Shown here: positions 47,918-56,204 of the stretch, in pieces | Position numbering within the stretch: the first letter of the stretch is position 1 | How the letters are laid out: each line of letters begins with the position of its first letter | From: Nocardioides sp. JQ2195 | GTDB lineage: Bacteria > Actinomycetota > Actinomycetes > Propionibacteriales > Nocardioidaceae | Reading direction: 5' to 3' | Length of the DNA stretch: 64,000 nucleotides | NCBI RefSeq assembly: GCF_012272695.1 | Contig: NZ_CP050902.1 | Coordinates: 3,596,001-3,660,000, forward strand | Made by a program: the position numbers and the translations under genes | The notes under the pieces: model-generated | What the model saw: the letters and a program-made list of their open reading frames with translations, nothing else | Told to the model about the DNA's origin: nothing | Database searches by the model: none

Positions 47918-49212
47918 GGGCGCTCCGCTCGGGTGACCGCGTCGACGGCCTCGGGGTCCAGTGCGAACAGCTCACGCAGCGCCGCCGCGTAGGAGACCGC
48001 ACCGGCCTCGTTGGCCAGCTCCTTCACGCGGGTGGTCGGCTGGTGGAGCAGCTTGTCGGCAACGCGGCGTACGGCCATCTCGACCTCGGCGCGGGCCTCG
48101 GAGTCCAGATCGGGGCGCCGGCTGAACAGGCGCTCGATCTCGGCGTCGACGACGGTCGTGGCCATGCTGCGCAGGGCGACGACCGTCGGCGTGACGCTGG
48201 CCTTGCGTCGTGCGGCGACGAACGCGGTGATCTCCTCACCGACGATCTCGCGGACGCCGATCACCTCGCGGGCGCCCTCGGTGCCGGCGAGGTCGGAGGC
48301 CAGTCGGCGCAGGTCGATGACGTCGACCCCGGGCAGCTCGGCCACGGCAGGGTCGACGTCGTGCGGCAGGGCGAGGTCGAGGAAGACCAGCGGGTCGGTG
48401 TTGCCGAAGCGGGCCCGGGAGACCTCGTCAGCCGTGACCACGACACCGCTGGCTCCGGTGCAGGAGACCACGAGGTCGGCCTTGGCCAGCTCGGACTGCA
48501 GGTCGGACAGCGGCAGGGACCGGGCGGCGTACTCCTCGGCGAGACGCACCGCGTTGCCCTCCGTGCGGTTGAGGATGGCGATGTCGGAGGCGCCGAGACG
48601 GCTCACGGTGGCGACCGAGAGCGCGGCCATCGCGCCGGCGCCGACCACGAGGACCCGCTTGCCCGCCACGCTGCCGCTCTCGGCCGTGGCCAGGTCGAGG
48701 GCGGCTCCGACCATGGAGGGGGCGGCGCGGTCGATGTCGGTCTCGGCGTGGGAACGCTTGCCGACCCGCAGTGCCTGCTGGAAGAGCACGTTGAGGGCGG
48801 GACCGACGGTGCCGGCCTCCTGGCCGTGACGCAGCGCCTCACGCGCCTGGCCGAGGATCTGGCCCTCGCCGACGACCATCGAGTCGAGACCCGCAGCCAC
48901 GTGGAACAGGTGGGACACCGCGCCGTCGTCGTAGTGCACGTAGAGGCACGAGAGGAGGTCGTTGTCGAGCACGAAGCCGGCACCGCGGTCACACAGCAGG
49001 CGGGAGATCTCCTCGACGCTGCCGTGGAAGCGGTCGACCTCGGTGTAGATCTCGAGCCGGTTGCAGGTGGCCAGCACGGCGGCCTCGCTGACGTGGTCGC
49101 ACGCGGTCACGTCGTCGAGCAGCTTGGCGACGCCGTCCGTGTCGAGCGCGAGTTGTTCCAGGACGTCGACGGGTGCGGTCCGGTGGGAGATCCCCACGAC
49201 GAGGATGCTCAT
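47914..49212 (-). CDS. hemA: Glutamyl-tRNA reductase
   Basis: First committed enzyme of the C5 tetrapyrrole pathway, NADPH-dependent, 432 aa. Catalytic Cys in ATCNRLEIY, N-terminal GISHRTAPVDVLEQL, Rossmann GAGAMAALSVATV, C-terminal dimerisation domain. ATG overlaps the rex stop by 4 nt, so its expression should follow Rex control. Confidence 0.96.
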   Translation of the reverse strand: MSILVVGISHRTAPVDVLEQLALDTDGVAKLLDDVTACDHVSEAAVLATCNRLEIYTEVDRFHGSVEEISRLLCDRGAGFVLDNDLLSCLYVHYDDGAVSHLFHVAAGLDSMVVGEGQILGQAREALRHGQEAGTVGPALNVLFQQALRVGKRSHAETDIDRAAPSMVGAALDLATAESGSVAGKRVLVVGAGAMAALSVATVSRLGASDIAILNRTEGNAVRLAEEYAARSLPLSDLQSELAKADLVVSCTGASGVVVTADEVSRARFGNTDPLVFLDLALPHDVDPAVAELPGVDVIDLRRLASDLAGTEGAREVIGVREIVGEEITAFVAARRKASVTPTVVALRSMATTVVDAEIERLFSRRPDLDSEARAEVEMAVRRVADKLLHQPTTRVKELANEAGAVSYAAALRELFALDPEAVDAVTRAERP

Positions 49213-49949
49213 GCGATCACCTCCTGCTCGGGGCTGTCATCGGTGTCGGGCAGCGACTTGCGCTGCTCGTGGTAGGCGAGGATCTGCAGCTCGATGGAGA
49301 GATCCACCTTGCGCACGTCGACGCCCTCGGGCACCGACAGCACGGTCGGTGCGAAGTTGAGGATGCTGCTGATGCCGGACGAGACCATGCGGTCGGCGAC
49401 GTCCTGGGCGGCCACGGCCGGGGTGGCGATCACACCGATCGACACGGACTCGGCAGCCACGATCTGCTCGAGGTCGTCGAACGGACGGACCTCGAGCCCG
49501 GCGACCGCCTCGCGGTGGCGCTCCGGAGCGGCGTCGAGCAGGGCGACGACCCGGAAGCCGCGCGAGCGGAACCCGGAGTAGTTGGCCAGGGCGTGGCCCA
49601 GGTTTCCGATGCCGACGATGACGACCGGCCAGTCGTGGGTGACGCCCATCTCGCGCGCGATCTGGTAGCGGAGGTAGTCGACGTCGTAGCCGACCCCGCG
49701 CGTGCCGTAGGAGCCGAGGTAGGACAGGTCCTTGCGCAGCTTGGCGCTGTTCACGCCCGTCGCGGTGGCCAGGTCCTCGCTGGAGCAGGTGCCGATGCCG
49801 TGCTCGACCAACGACGTGAGCGCGCGCAGGTAGATCGGCAGCCGAGCCACCGTGGCCTCAGGAATCTCACGCCCCGGCGAGCGACCAGCGACGCCGTCGA
49901 CAGAGGCAACCCCTTGCGGGCTGCCGGCTGCGGGCGTCCGTGCGGTCAA
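49209..49949 (-). CDS. rex: Redox-sensing transcriptional repressor Rex
   Basis: Senses NADH/NAD+ and represses respiratory genes when NADH is high. About 246 aa: winged helix (IPEATVARLPIYLRAL, GVNSAKLRKDLSYLGSYGTRGVGYDV) then Rossmann NAD domain (VIVGIGNLGHALANY). I start at TTG 49949, preceded by GGAGA, because the predicted -10 (50030-50035) puts the transcript start about 50023, past the ATG at 50027 that would give 272 aa. Heads rex-hemA-hemC-hemD, as in Streptomyces. Confidence 0.9.
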   Translation of the reverse strand: MTARTPAAGSPQGVASVDGVAGRSPGREIPEATVARLPIYLRALTSLVEHGIGTCSSEDLATATGVNSAKLRKDLSYLGSYGTRGVGYDVDYLRYQIAREMGVTHDWPVVIVGIGNLGHALANYSGFRSRGFRVVALLDAAPERHREAVAGLEVRPFDDLEQIVAAESVSIGVIATPAVAAQDVADRMVSSGISSILNFAPTVLSVPEGVDVRKVDLSIELQILAYHEQRKSLPDTDDSPEQEVIA

Positions 49950-50029
49950 TGTTCTCGTCTCCAGAGGGCAGCAAGGCTCGGCTGATTCTCCCGGCTGGGA
50001 TGCGGGGAAGAATTCCTTGCGGCGCATTC

Positions 50030-50058
50030 ACCTTAGGAGTTTGTGAACGGAAGAACAA
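50030..50058 (-). promoter_or_regulatory. rex promoter
   Basis: Minus-strand TTGTTC (50053-50058), 17-bp spacer, TAAGGT (50030-50035). The -35 and spacer are overlapped by a Rex-like operator. Confidence 0.6.
50041..50058. promoter_or_regulatory. Rex operator before rex (autoregulation)
   Basis: TTGTGAA-CGGA-AGAACAA: one perfect half-site, the other degenerate; 11 of 14 positions match TTGTGAA-N4-TTCACAA. It covers the rex -35 and part of the spacer. Confidence 0.6.
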
Positions 50059-50115
50059 AACGAGTCCGTCGGATGGCTACCACAGGTGAGAAGACTCACC
50101 TCCACGGGGGGTCCT

Positions 50116-50361
50116 TCAGCGCGTCAGCGCGGTGCGCAGGCGGGTCTCGTCGACGCGCCAGAAGTCGTGCTGGGAACCGTCGACGAACGTCACCGGGACC
50201 TCGTCGGTGAACTTCTCGCGCAGCACCGGGTCGCCGTCGATGTCGACCTCGTCGAAGGACTCGCCCAGCTCGGCGCAGACCTTCTCCACCACCACGCGGG
50301 CCTGGTCGCACAGGTGGCACCCGGCCCGGGAGTAGAGCCGCACCCGGGGCTGATCACTCAC
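50116..50361 (-). CDS. Glutaredoxin-like protein
   Basis: 81 aa, cytoplasmic thioredoxin-fold protein with the redox motif AGCHLCDQAR (CHLC) near residue 15 and cis-proline PVTF. Conserved next to rex in actinobacteria. Start overlaps the acyl-CoA synthetase stop by 8 nt, so the two are co-translated. Confidence 0.9.
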   Translation of the reverse strand: MSDQPRVRLYSRAGCHLCDQARVVVEKVCAELGESFDEVDIDGDPVLREKFTDEVPVTFVDGSQHDFWRVDETRLRTALTR

Positions 50362-51964
50362 CGTCGGGCTCCTCGAAGAGAGCGACCCGTCTGCGAGCGG
50401 CGGCCCGGAGCCTGCCCTTCTGCACCTTGCCCGTCATCGTGTAGGGCAGCTCGTCGACCACGTGCACCGTGGTGGGTTGCTTGAAGCGAGCCAGTCGGTC
50501 CGCACAACGGGCGCGCACGTCGGCCTCGACCTCGTCGGCGGACACCGAGTCCGCGGCCACGACGTAGGCAACGACGGCTTCACCGGTGCTGTCGTCCTCG
50601 ACGCCGACCACCGCACAGTCGCGTACGCCGGGGGTGTCCTTGATGACTTCCTCGACCTCCGACGGATAGACGTTGAAGCCGGACACGATGACCAGCTCCT
50701 TGCGCCGATCGACCAGGAAGAGGTCGCCGTCGTCGAGGAAGCCCACGTCACCGGTTGCCCACCAACCCTCGTCGTCGGGGCCGTCGGAGCCATCGGGCCA
50801 GTAGCCGTCGAAGAGGTTGCCGCCGCGGATCTCGATGTCGCCCGGGTCGTGTCCTTCGACCGGTCCGCCGTCCTCGTCACGCAGTCGGATCTCGATGCCG
50901 GGCAGTGCGGCTCCCACGGAGCCGGCCTCGGCGGCCCTGCTGCACAGGGTCGAGGTCACCACGGGGGCGGCCTCGGTCAGCCCATAGCCCTGGTGCACCT
51001 CCACAGCAGCCTTGTCCATGAACTCATCGACCACCTCGGCGGACAGTGGCGCCGATCCGGAGAGCACCAGCCGGACCGGTCCGAGGCGCTCCGCCAGGTC
51101 GTCCATCGGCAGCCAGTGGGTGAAGACCGGCGGCGCCACCGGCACCACGCTGATCGCCTCGTCCTCGATCAGGTCGAGGGTGCCGGCGGGTTCGAAGGTG
51201 TCGGCGAGCACGACTCGCGCGCGCATCCGGAGCGCGCCGCCGAGCACCGCGTTGAGCCCGTAGACGTGGAACAGGGGCAGCACACCCAGCACGACGTCGT
51301 CGACGCCGAGCATCGGCGGGTCCACCGAGGCGATCTGCTCGATGTTGGAGAGCAGCGCACGATGGCTGAGCATCGCAGCACGGGGACGGCCCGACGTGCC
51401 ACTGGTGTAGAGGAGCGCCGCCAGGGTCTCGGAGTCCTGGAGTGCCGGCAGGGCGCGACCGTGGCTGGCGACGAGCTCGTCGTAGGAACGCTCACCCTCG
51501 GCGGGGCTGGCCCCGACGACGACGGTGCGCGGCGTGGGTACGTCCTCCAGGGTCTCCGGGTCGATCCCGTCGACCTCACCGCTGCGGGCACGCTCGAGCA
51601 GCGCCAGGGCCTCACGGACCGTGCCGACCGTGCCGGGGTCTGCGACGACCAGGCGCGCGCCCGAGTCGGCGAGCATCCGGGCGAACTCGTTGGCCGTGGA
51701 GCGGGGATTGACCGGTACGGCGACCAGCTGCGCGCGCAGCACGCCCAGATAGGTGGTGATGAACTCGATCCGGTTGCCCAGGGCCATCATCACCCGGTAA
51801 CCGGCGACGGTCCCCTCGCGACCGAGTCCCGCGGCGACCCGGTCGACCTCGTCATCGAGCTCGGACCAGGTCACCCGGCGATCACCGGAGGCCTCGACGA
51901 CGGCCAGGCCGTCCGGCAGGTCATGGGCAGCCGAGGTCAGCAGGTCAGCGACGGAGTTCGTCAT
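50354..51964 (-). CDS. AMP-dependent acyl-CoA synthetase (fatty acid-CoA ligase family)
   Basis: Acyl-adenylate/CoA ligase, 536 aa. P-loop LLYTSGTSGRPRAAML, A5 GYGLTEAAPVV, A7/A8 TGDVGFLDDGDLFLVDRRKELVIVSGFNVYP and the C-terminal catalytic lysine in TGKVQKGRLR. Substrate chain length cannot be read. ATG 51964 follows AAGTAT by 6 nt (leaderless). In operon with the glutaredoxin gene. Confidence 0.9.
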   Translation of the reverse strand: MTNSVADLLTSAAHDLPDGLAVVEASGDRRVTWSELDDEVDRVAAGLGREGTVAGYRVMMALGNRIEFITTYLGVLRAQLVAVPVNPRSTANEFARMLADSGARLVVADPGTVGTVREALALLERARSGEVDGIDPETLEDVPTPRTVVVGASPAEGERSYDELVASHGRALPALQDSETLAALLYTSGTSGRPRAAMLSHRALLSNIEQIASVDPPMLGVDDVVLGVLPLFHVYGLNAVLGGALRMRARVVLADTFEPAGTLDLIEDEAISVVPVAPPVFTHWLPMDDLAERLGPVRLVLSGSAPLSAEVVDEFMDKAAVEVHQGYGLTEAAPVVTSTLCSRAAEAGSVGAALPGIEIRLRDEDGGPVEGHDPGDIEIRGGNLFDGYWPDGSDGPDDEGWWATGDVGFLDDGDLFLVDRRKELVIVSGFNVYPSEVEEVIKDTPGVRDCAVVGVEDDSTGEAVVAYVVAADSVSADEVEADVRARCADRLARFKQPTTVHVVDELPYTMTGKVQKGRLRAAARRRVALFEEPDGE

Positions 51965-51976
51965 GTCTAGATACTT
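51962..51976 (-). promoter_or_regulatory. Leaderless promoter, acyl-CoA synthetase
   Basis: AAGTAT (51971-51976) ends 6 nt before ATG 51964; divergent partner at 51993. Confidence 0.45.
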
Positions 51977-51992
51977 CCACAAGCCTGCGCCC

Positions 51993-52007
51993 TAGGCTTG
52001 AGGAGTG
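51993..52007 (+). promoter_or_regulatory. Leaderless promoter, HAD phosphatase
   Basis: TAGGCT (51993-51998) ends 6 nt before GTG 52005. Confidence 0.6.
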
Positions 52008-52892
52008 ACCACCAAGCGCCCACGCCCTGCGAAGCGGATCGACCTGCAACAACGCTCGACCATGGCTGGGGAGGCCGCCGCCTCCGCGGCGGAGGTGGAG
52101 TCCGCCCTCGACATGCCCCAGGACCCGCGCACCGCGGCCTTCTTCGACGTCGACAACACCGTCATGCAGGGTGCCAGCATCTTCCACTTCGCGCTGGGCC
52201 TGCACCGTCGCAAGTTCTTCACCACCCGCGACATCCTCGGTGCCGCCTACAAGCAGGCCTACTTCAGGTTCGTCGGCGTCGAGGACCCCGAGCACGTCGC
52301 CGAGGCCCGCAACTCGGCCCTGAGCTTCATCGCCGGCCACACCGTGGCCGAGCTGGAGGAGCTGGGCGAGGAGATCTTCGACGAAGCGATGGCCCACCGG
52401 ATCTGGCCGGGCACCCGGGCCCTGGCGCAGCTGCACCTCGACGAGGGGCAACGTGTCTGGCTGGTCACCGCCGCCCCGATCGAGATCGCCACCATCATCG
52501 CCAAGCGGCTCGGGCTGACCGGCGCGATGGGCACCGTCGCCGAGCACGTCGACGGCGTCTACACGGGCCAGCTGGTCGGTGACATGCTCCACGGTCCGGC
52601 CAAGGCGGAGGCGATCAAGGCGCTCGCCGCCCGCGAGGGTCTCGACCTGTCGCGTTGCTCGGCCTACAGCGACTCCTCCAACGACCTCCCGATGCTCTCG
52701 TTGGTCGGCGATCCGGTGGCGATCAATCCCGACGCGAAGCTCCGCGCCCATGCCCGAGAGCGTGGCTGGCGCATCCGTGACTACCGCACCGGCCGTCGGG
52801 CGGCTCGTGCCGGACTGCTGGCCGGCGCCGTGGCTGGCGCCGCGACGGGTGGTGTCGCCGCCGTGGCCGCGATGCGTCGACCCCGTTCCTGA
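52005..52892 (+). CDS. HAD-IB family phosphatase (SerB-like) with C-terminal membrane segment
   Basis: 295 aa. Nucleophile motif [11 protein letters not shown] (about residue 46), VTAAPIEIA motif II, and [10 protein letters not shown] motif IV of HAD subfamily IB. The last 35 residues carry an Ala/Gly-rich hydrophobic helix ([22 protein letters not shown]), suggesting membrane anchoring. Conserved as a neighbour of rex/hemA and the sigma gene in actinobacteria. Substrate unknown. Confidence 0.88.
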   Translation: MTTKRPRPAKRIDLQQRSTMAGEAAASAAEVESALDMPQDPRTAAFFDVDNTVMQGASIFHFALGLHRRKFFTTRDILGAAYKQAYFRFVGVEDPEHVAEARNSALSFIAGHTVAELEELGEEIFDEAMAHRIWPGTRALAQLHLDEGQRVWLVTAAPIEIATIIAKRLGLTGAMGTVAEHVDGVYTGQLVGDMLHGPAKAEAIKALAAREGLDLSRCSAYSDSSNDLPMLSLVGDPVAINPDAKLRAHARERGWRIRDYRTGRRAARAGLLAGAVAGAATGGVAAVAAMRRPRS

Positions 52893-52941
52893 CCGGAGTG
52901 TGATTTCCGTGGGAATCGGTTCACAGCGGCCAAAACGTTGA

Positions 52942-52955
52942 CTACTGTGTAGTAG
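52942..52955. promoter_or_regulatory. Palindrome in the bldN upstream region
   Basis: CTACT-GTGT-AGTAG, perfect 5-bp arms, 37 bp before the sigma factor start and directly after CGTTGA (52936-52941). Possible operator. Confidence 0.35.
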
Positions 52956-52992
52956 GTCGGGCCATGGGAGGGCTCGCGGGGAGGGTAGTTCC

Positions 52993-53772
52993 ATGGTTCC
53001 GGGAGACGAGGGCATCGCCCGCGGCTTGGCCGCGCTGCGCGAAGCCGTCCTGTCTGCCCTGGCAGCCGAGCCGGACCTCGCCCTGGCCGTCGCCCACAGC
53101 AGCGCGCCGTCGAGCGGCGTGCTCGCCGGAGGGCACGCCGACCACCGTGGGGCGGGCAGCGGCGGCAACGGCCCCTACGACGACGCCGACCAGGCCTCAT
53201 CCTCCGCAGAGCACGAGGCGGACCGCGAGCGTCTGATCGCCCTGGTCGAGCTCGCTCGCGGTGGTGACAAGGAGGCGTTCGGCCAGCTCTTCGACCACTA
53301 CCACCCGTCGGTCTACCGGTTCCTCTACTACCGCACCCGGTCGCAGACCCTGGCCGAGGACCTGGCGTCGGAGACGTTCTTCCGGGCGCTCCGGTCGATG
53401 AACAACTTCCGTTGGCAGGGCAAGGACTTCGGTGCCTGGTTGATGACCATCGCCCGCAACCTCACCACCGACCACTTCAAGGCCGGTCGCACCCGTCTCG
53501 AGATGACCACCGAAGACATGGGCATCCACGACGACTCCACCGAGGGCCCCGAGGTGGCCGTCCTCGCCTCGCTCAACAACGAATCCCTGCTGATCGCCCT
53601 CCAGAAGCTGCCCAAGGAGCAGCAGGAGTGCCTGGTCATGCGCTTCCTCCAAGGCATGAGCATCGCCGAGACCGCGAAGGTGCTGTCCCGCTCCGACGGC
53701 GCCGTCAAGCAGCTGCAGCTGCGCGGCGTGCGCAACCTCGCGAAGCTGCTTCCGGCGGGGATGAGGGACTGA
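52993..53772 (+). CDS. bldN: ECF-type sigma factor, BldN-like, with N-terminal extension
   Basis: RNA polymerase sigma factor, 259 aa. Region 2 about 88-165 (FGQLFDHYHPSVYRFLYYRT, ASETFFRALRSM), region 4 about 200-255 (LPKEQQECLVMRFLQGMSIAETAKVLSRSDGAVKQLQLRGVRNL). About 76 residues precede region 2, a feature of Streptomyces BldN, which is made as a pro-protein. Strong GGGGAGGG 7 nt before ATG. Position next to the HAD, rex and anti-sigma-like genes matches the bldN locus. Whether it controls development here is unknown. Confidence 0.85.
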   Translation: MVPGDEGIARGLAALREAVLSALAAEPDLALAVAHSSAPSSGVLAGGHADHRGAGSGGNGPYDDADQASSSAEHEADRERLIALVELARGGDKEAFGQLFDHYHPSVYRFLYYRTRSQTLAEDLASETFFRALRSMNNFRWQGKDFGAWLMTIARNLTTDHFKAGRTRLEMTTEDMGIHDDSTEGPEVAVLASLNNESLLIALQKLPKEQQECLVMRFLQGMSIAETAKVLSRSDGAVKQLQLRGVRNLAKLLPAGMRD

Positions 53773-53791
53773 TGAGTTCCGCGTCTCAGTG

Positions 53792-53820
53792 CGTAACCTC
53801 CCTCCGGCTCTCGTCGTTGG
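53792..53820 (+). promoter_or_regulatory. BldN-type promoter before the anti-sigma-like gene
   Basis: CGTAAC-N17-CGTTGG (53792-53797, 53815-53820), one mismatch and one extra spacer base from CGTAAC-N16-CGTTGA. Lies in the 124-bp gap after the sigma gene; start about 53826. Confidence 0.65.
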
Positions 53821-53896
53821 CACGGGTGACGGGGTCGACCTCGACGCGAGACTGCGCACGGGTTGACGAAGCACACCTACTGACAGGACGAAAGCG

Positions 53897-55027
53897 ATGA
53901 TCTCGCTGCTTCCGGCGCAACGACGCGCCGAGGAGTTCGCCGAGCTGGTCGAGAAGGACGCCGATCAGCTCTCGGACGACGTCCGGGCCCGCCATCGCGA
54001 CCTGCTCGCCGCAGTGTCCGCCATGCGCAGCGTGGAGGCCCCCGCCCCTCGCCCCGAGTTCGTCACCGAGCTCCGCTCCCAGCTGATGGCCGAGGCCGAA
54101 GTCGCGCTGAGCCAGATCGACCGCAAGCTCGCGCTGCCGACCCACCCGCGCAGCCGCCGTGACCGCCGCCTGGCGATCGTGGGCGGCATCGTCGCCCTGC
54201 TCGGCGCGACCACCTCGGTCGCTGTCGCCGCCCAGGGTTCCTTGCCGGGCGACACCCTCTATCCGGTCAAGCGTGCGATCGAGGGTGTCCAGTCGTCGCT
54301 CTCGATCAGCGAGGGGGCCAGGGCAGAGACCGCGCTCGAGCAGGCATCCGGCCGGCTCGCCGAGGTGGAGGCACTGGCCCGCCAGGTCGACGCGGAGAAC
54401 GCCAACCAGCTTCCGAGCACGCTCGACGACTTCACCGACCAGGCCGAGTCCGGTGCCGACCTGGTTCTCGACCACTATGGCGACGACGCCGACATCGAGC
54501 CGGTCAACGAGCTGCGCACGTTCGTCAGCAGCAGCATGGCGAAGCTGGTGTCCCTCGACGCCCTGCTCCCGGCGGCCGCGACCGACTCGCTCAACCGCGC
54601 CGCCAGGGTGCTCAGCGACATCAACGACCGCATCACCTCGGTCTGCCCGGACTGTGGGGCCTCCGTGCTCGAGGTGCCCACCCGCCTGGTCCTGGCGCTG
54701 CGCACCTCCGACACCGGCCCGCTGGTCTCCCCCACCCAGGCTCCGGCCGCCGAGATCCCCGCTGGTGAGCCCAACCAGGCCATCGACCCGGATGAGGTCG
54801 TCAACCTCCCCGAGAACCTCGTGAACGACGTCACCCCACCGTCGCCGACCAGTGACGGTGGTACGACGACGGCACCGGTCGACGACGCGCCGGTGAAGAA
54901 GGCCAAGAAGGCCGTGGACGACCTCAGCAAGACCGTCGAGAAGGTCACGGATCCCGTCCTCGGCGACGACGGCCTGGTCGACGGGCTCCTGGGCCTGACC
55001 GACCCGCTCCTCGGCCTGGGCGACTGA
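53897..55027 (+). CDS. DUF5667 membrane protein, probable anti-sigma factor (RsbN position)
   Basis: 376 aa. Cytoplasmic N-terminal domain about 1-85, one transmembrane helix about 91-112 (LAIVGGIVALLGATTSVAVAA), then an extracytoplasmic DUF5667 domain (GSLPGDTLYPVKRAIEGVQSSL, 116 on) and a low-complexity tail with Lys-rich helices. This matches the layout and position of Streptomyces RsbN, the anti-sigma factor of BldN. A BldN-like promoter precedes it, implying feedback. Anti-sigma activity is inferred from context. Confidence 0.75.
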   Translation: MISLLPAQRRAEEFAELVEKDADQLSDDVRARHRDLLAAVSAMRSVEAPAPRPEFVTELRSQLMAEAEVALSQIDRKLALPTHPRSRRDRRLAIVGGIVALLGATTSVAVAAQGSLPGDTLYPVKRAIEGVQSSLSISEGARAETALEQASGRLAEVEALARQVDAENANQLPSTLDDFTDQAESGADLVLDHYGDDADIEPVNELRTFVSSSMAKLVSLDALLPAAATDSLNRAARVLSDINDRITSVCPDCGASVLEVPTRLVLALRTSDTGPLVSPTQAPAAEIPAGEPNQAIDPDEVVNLPENLVNDVTPPSPTSDGGTTTAPVDDAPVKKAKKAVDDLSKTVEKVTDPVLGDDGLVDGLLGLTDPLLGLGD

Positions 55028-55040
55028 CGCCTGGCCTGTC

Positions 55041-55062
55041 GGCTGATCGCCCGGAATCAGCC
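55041..55062. terminator. Hairpin between convergent genes
   Basis: GGCTGAT-N8-ATCAGCC, perfect 7-bp stem 14 bp after the DUF5667 gene stop and before the acyltransferase stop on the other strand. Confidence 0.5.
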
Positions 55063-55103
55063 CGTCCCGGCTCGCTCCGGCAAGTGCCGCCGCTCCCGAG
55101 AGC

Positions 55104-56204
55104 TCAGCGGAAGACCGACGTGCGCTCCATCAACAGCTTGTAGAGGGTCTGCTGGATGGTCTCGCGCACCTGGTCAGTCACGTTGAAGACCAGCATCGGG
55201 TCGTCGGCGGCGGTCTCGTCGTACTCGTCGGTGCGGATCGGCTCGCCGAACTCCAGCAGCCACTTCGAGGGCAGCGGAACCAGGCCCAGCGGCCCGAGCA
55301 GCGGGAAGAACGGCGTGATCGGGATGTAGGGGATGCCGAGCAGTCGTGCCAGCGACGGGACGTTCCCGACCAGCGGGTAGATCTCCTCCGCCCCGACGAC
55401 GGACAGCGGGATGATCGGAACACCCGTGCGCAGCGCCGCGGAGACGAATCCGCCGCGACCGAAGCGTTGCAGCTTGTAGCGCTCGGAGTAGGGCTTGCCG
55501 ATGCCCTTGAAGCCTTCGGGCCAGACCGCCACGAGCTCACCGCCACGCAGCATCCGCTCGGCGTCCTCGCTGCATGCCAGGGTCGCGCCGCCCTTGCGGG
55601 CCAGTCCGCTGATGACGGGCATCTGGAAGACGAGGTCGGCGCCCAGCGGCCGCAGGAAACGGCCGGTGTGGTCGTGGGTGGTGACCATGGTCATCAGTCC
55701 GTCGACCGGGATCGTCCCGGAGTGGTTGGACACGACCAGCGCGCCGCCGTCGGTGGGGATGTTCTCCAGTCCGCGCACCTCGATGCGGAACCACTTCTGG
55801 GCGATCGGGCGCAGGGCGGCCATGAAGAACCGCTCGGTCACCTCGGCGTCGAAGCCGTACTCGTCGACGACGTAGTCGCCGGTGAGGCGACGCCGCAGGA
55901 AGGCCAGGAACTGGGCCAGCCGTGGCTCCCAGTCGGTGCCGAAGACCTCGAGTGCTGCGGCGTTGACCGCCGCGAGCCAGTCGCCCACCGGGATGCCGCC
56001 ACCGGGTTCCCGGTCGACCGCGGAGGTGTCGGAGGTGCTGGCGCGTGGAGCCGCCCCGTCTGGGGCCGGGGCCCTGTCCTTGGCCGGGGCAGGCTTTCGC
56101 GCGTTGCCGGCCAGGTTGCGGGCCGCTGACGAAGGCCGCTGGCTCCCGCTGCCGCGACCGGGGCGGCCGCGGGTGCCGATGGGGATGATGTCCGCGTCAC
56201 CCAC
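55104..56204 (-). CDS. Lysophospholipid acyltransferase (PlsC family)
   Basis: 366 aa. A proline/serine/arginine-rich N-terminal region of about 80 residues, then the acyltransferase domain: HX4D-type motif VSNHSGTIPVDGL, WPEGFKG (motif III) and VPIIPLSVVGAEEIYP (motif IV). Likely membrane-associated phospholipid or glycolipid acylation. GTG 56204 chosen for the 8-nt overlap with the epimerase gene; the pair is kept in mycobacteria (Rv0501-Rv0502). Confidence 0.87.
   Translation of the reverse strand: MGDADIIPIGTRGRPGRGSGSQRPSSAARNLAGNARKPAPAKDRAPAPDGAAPRASTSDTSAVDREPGGGIPVGDWLAAVNAAALEVFGTDWEPRLAQFLAFLRRRLTGDYVVDEYGFDAEVTERFFMAALRPIAQKWFRIEVRGLENIPTDGGALVVSNHSGTIPVDGLMTMVTTHDHTGRFLRPLGADLVFQMPVISGLARKGGATLACSEDAERMLRGGELVAVWPEGFKGIGKPYSERYKLQRFGRGGFVSAALRTGVPIIPLSVVGAEEIYPLVGNVPSLARLLGIPYIPITPFFPLLGPLGLVPLPSKWLLEFGEPIRTDEYDETAADDPMLVFNVTDQVRETIQQTLYKLLMERTSVFR

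Noticed and set aside
50000..50027. rex starting at ATG 50027 (272 aa)
   Set aside because: It would lie upstream of the predicted transcript start, and the added 26 residues do not look like a Rex N-terminus; retained only as an alternative.
52909..52926. Rex-like site GTGGGAATCGGTTCACAG upstream of the sigma gene
   Set aside because: Matches 11 of 14 positions but the strongest half-site bases are broken (GTGGGAA); no functional link as clear as for rex and menJ. Kept as a weak possibility only.
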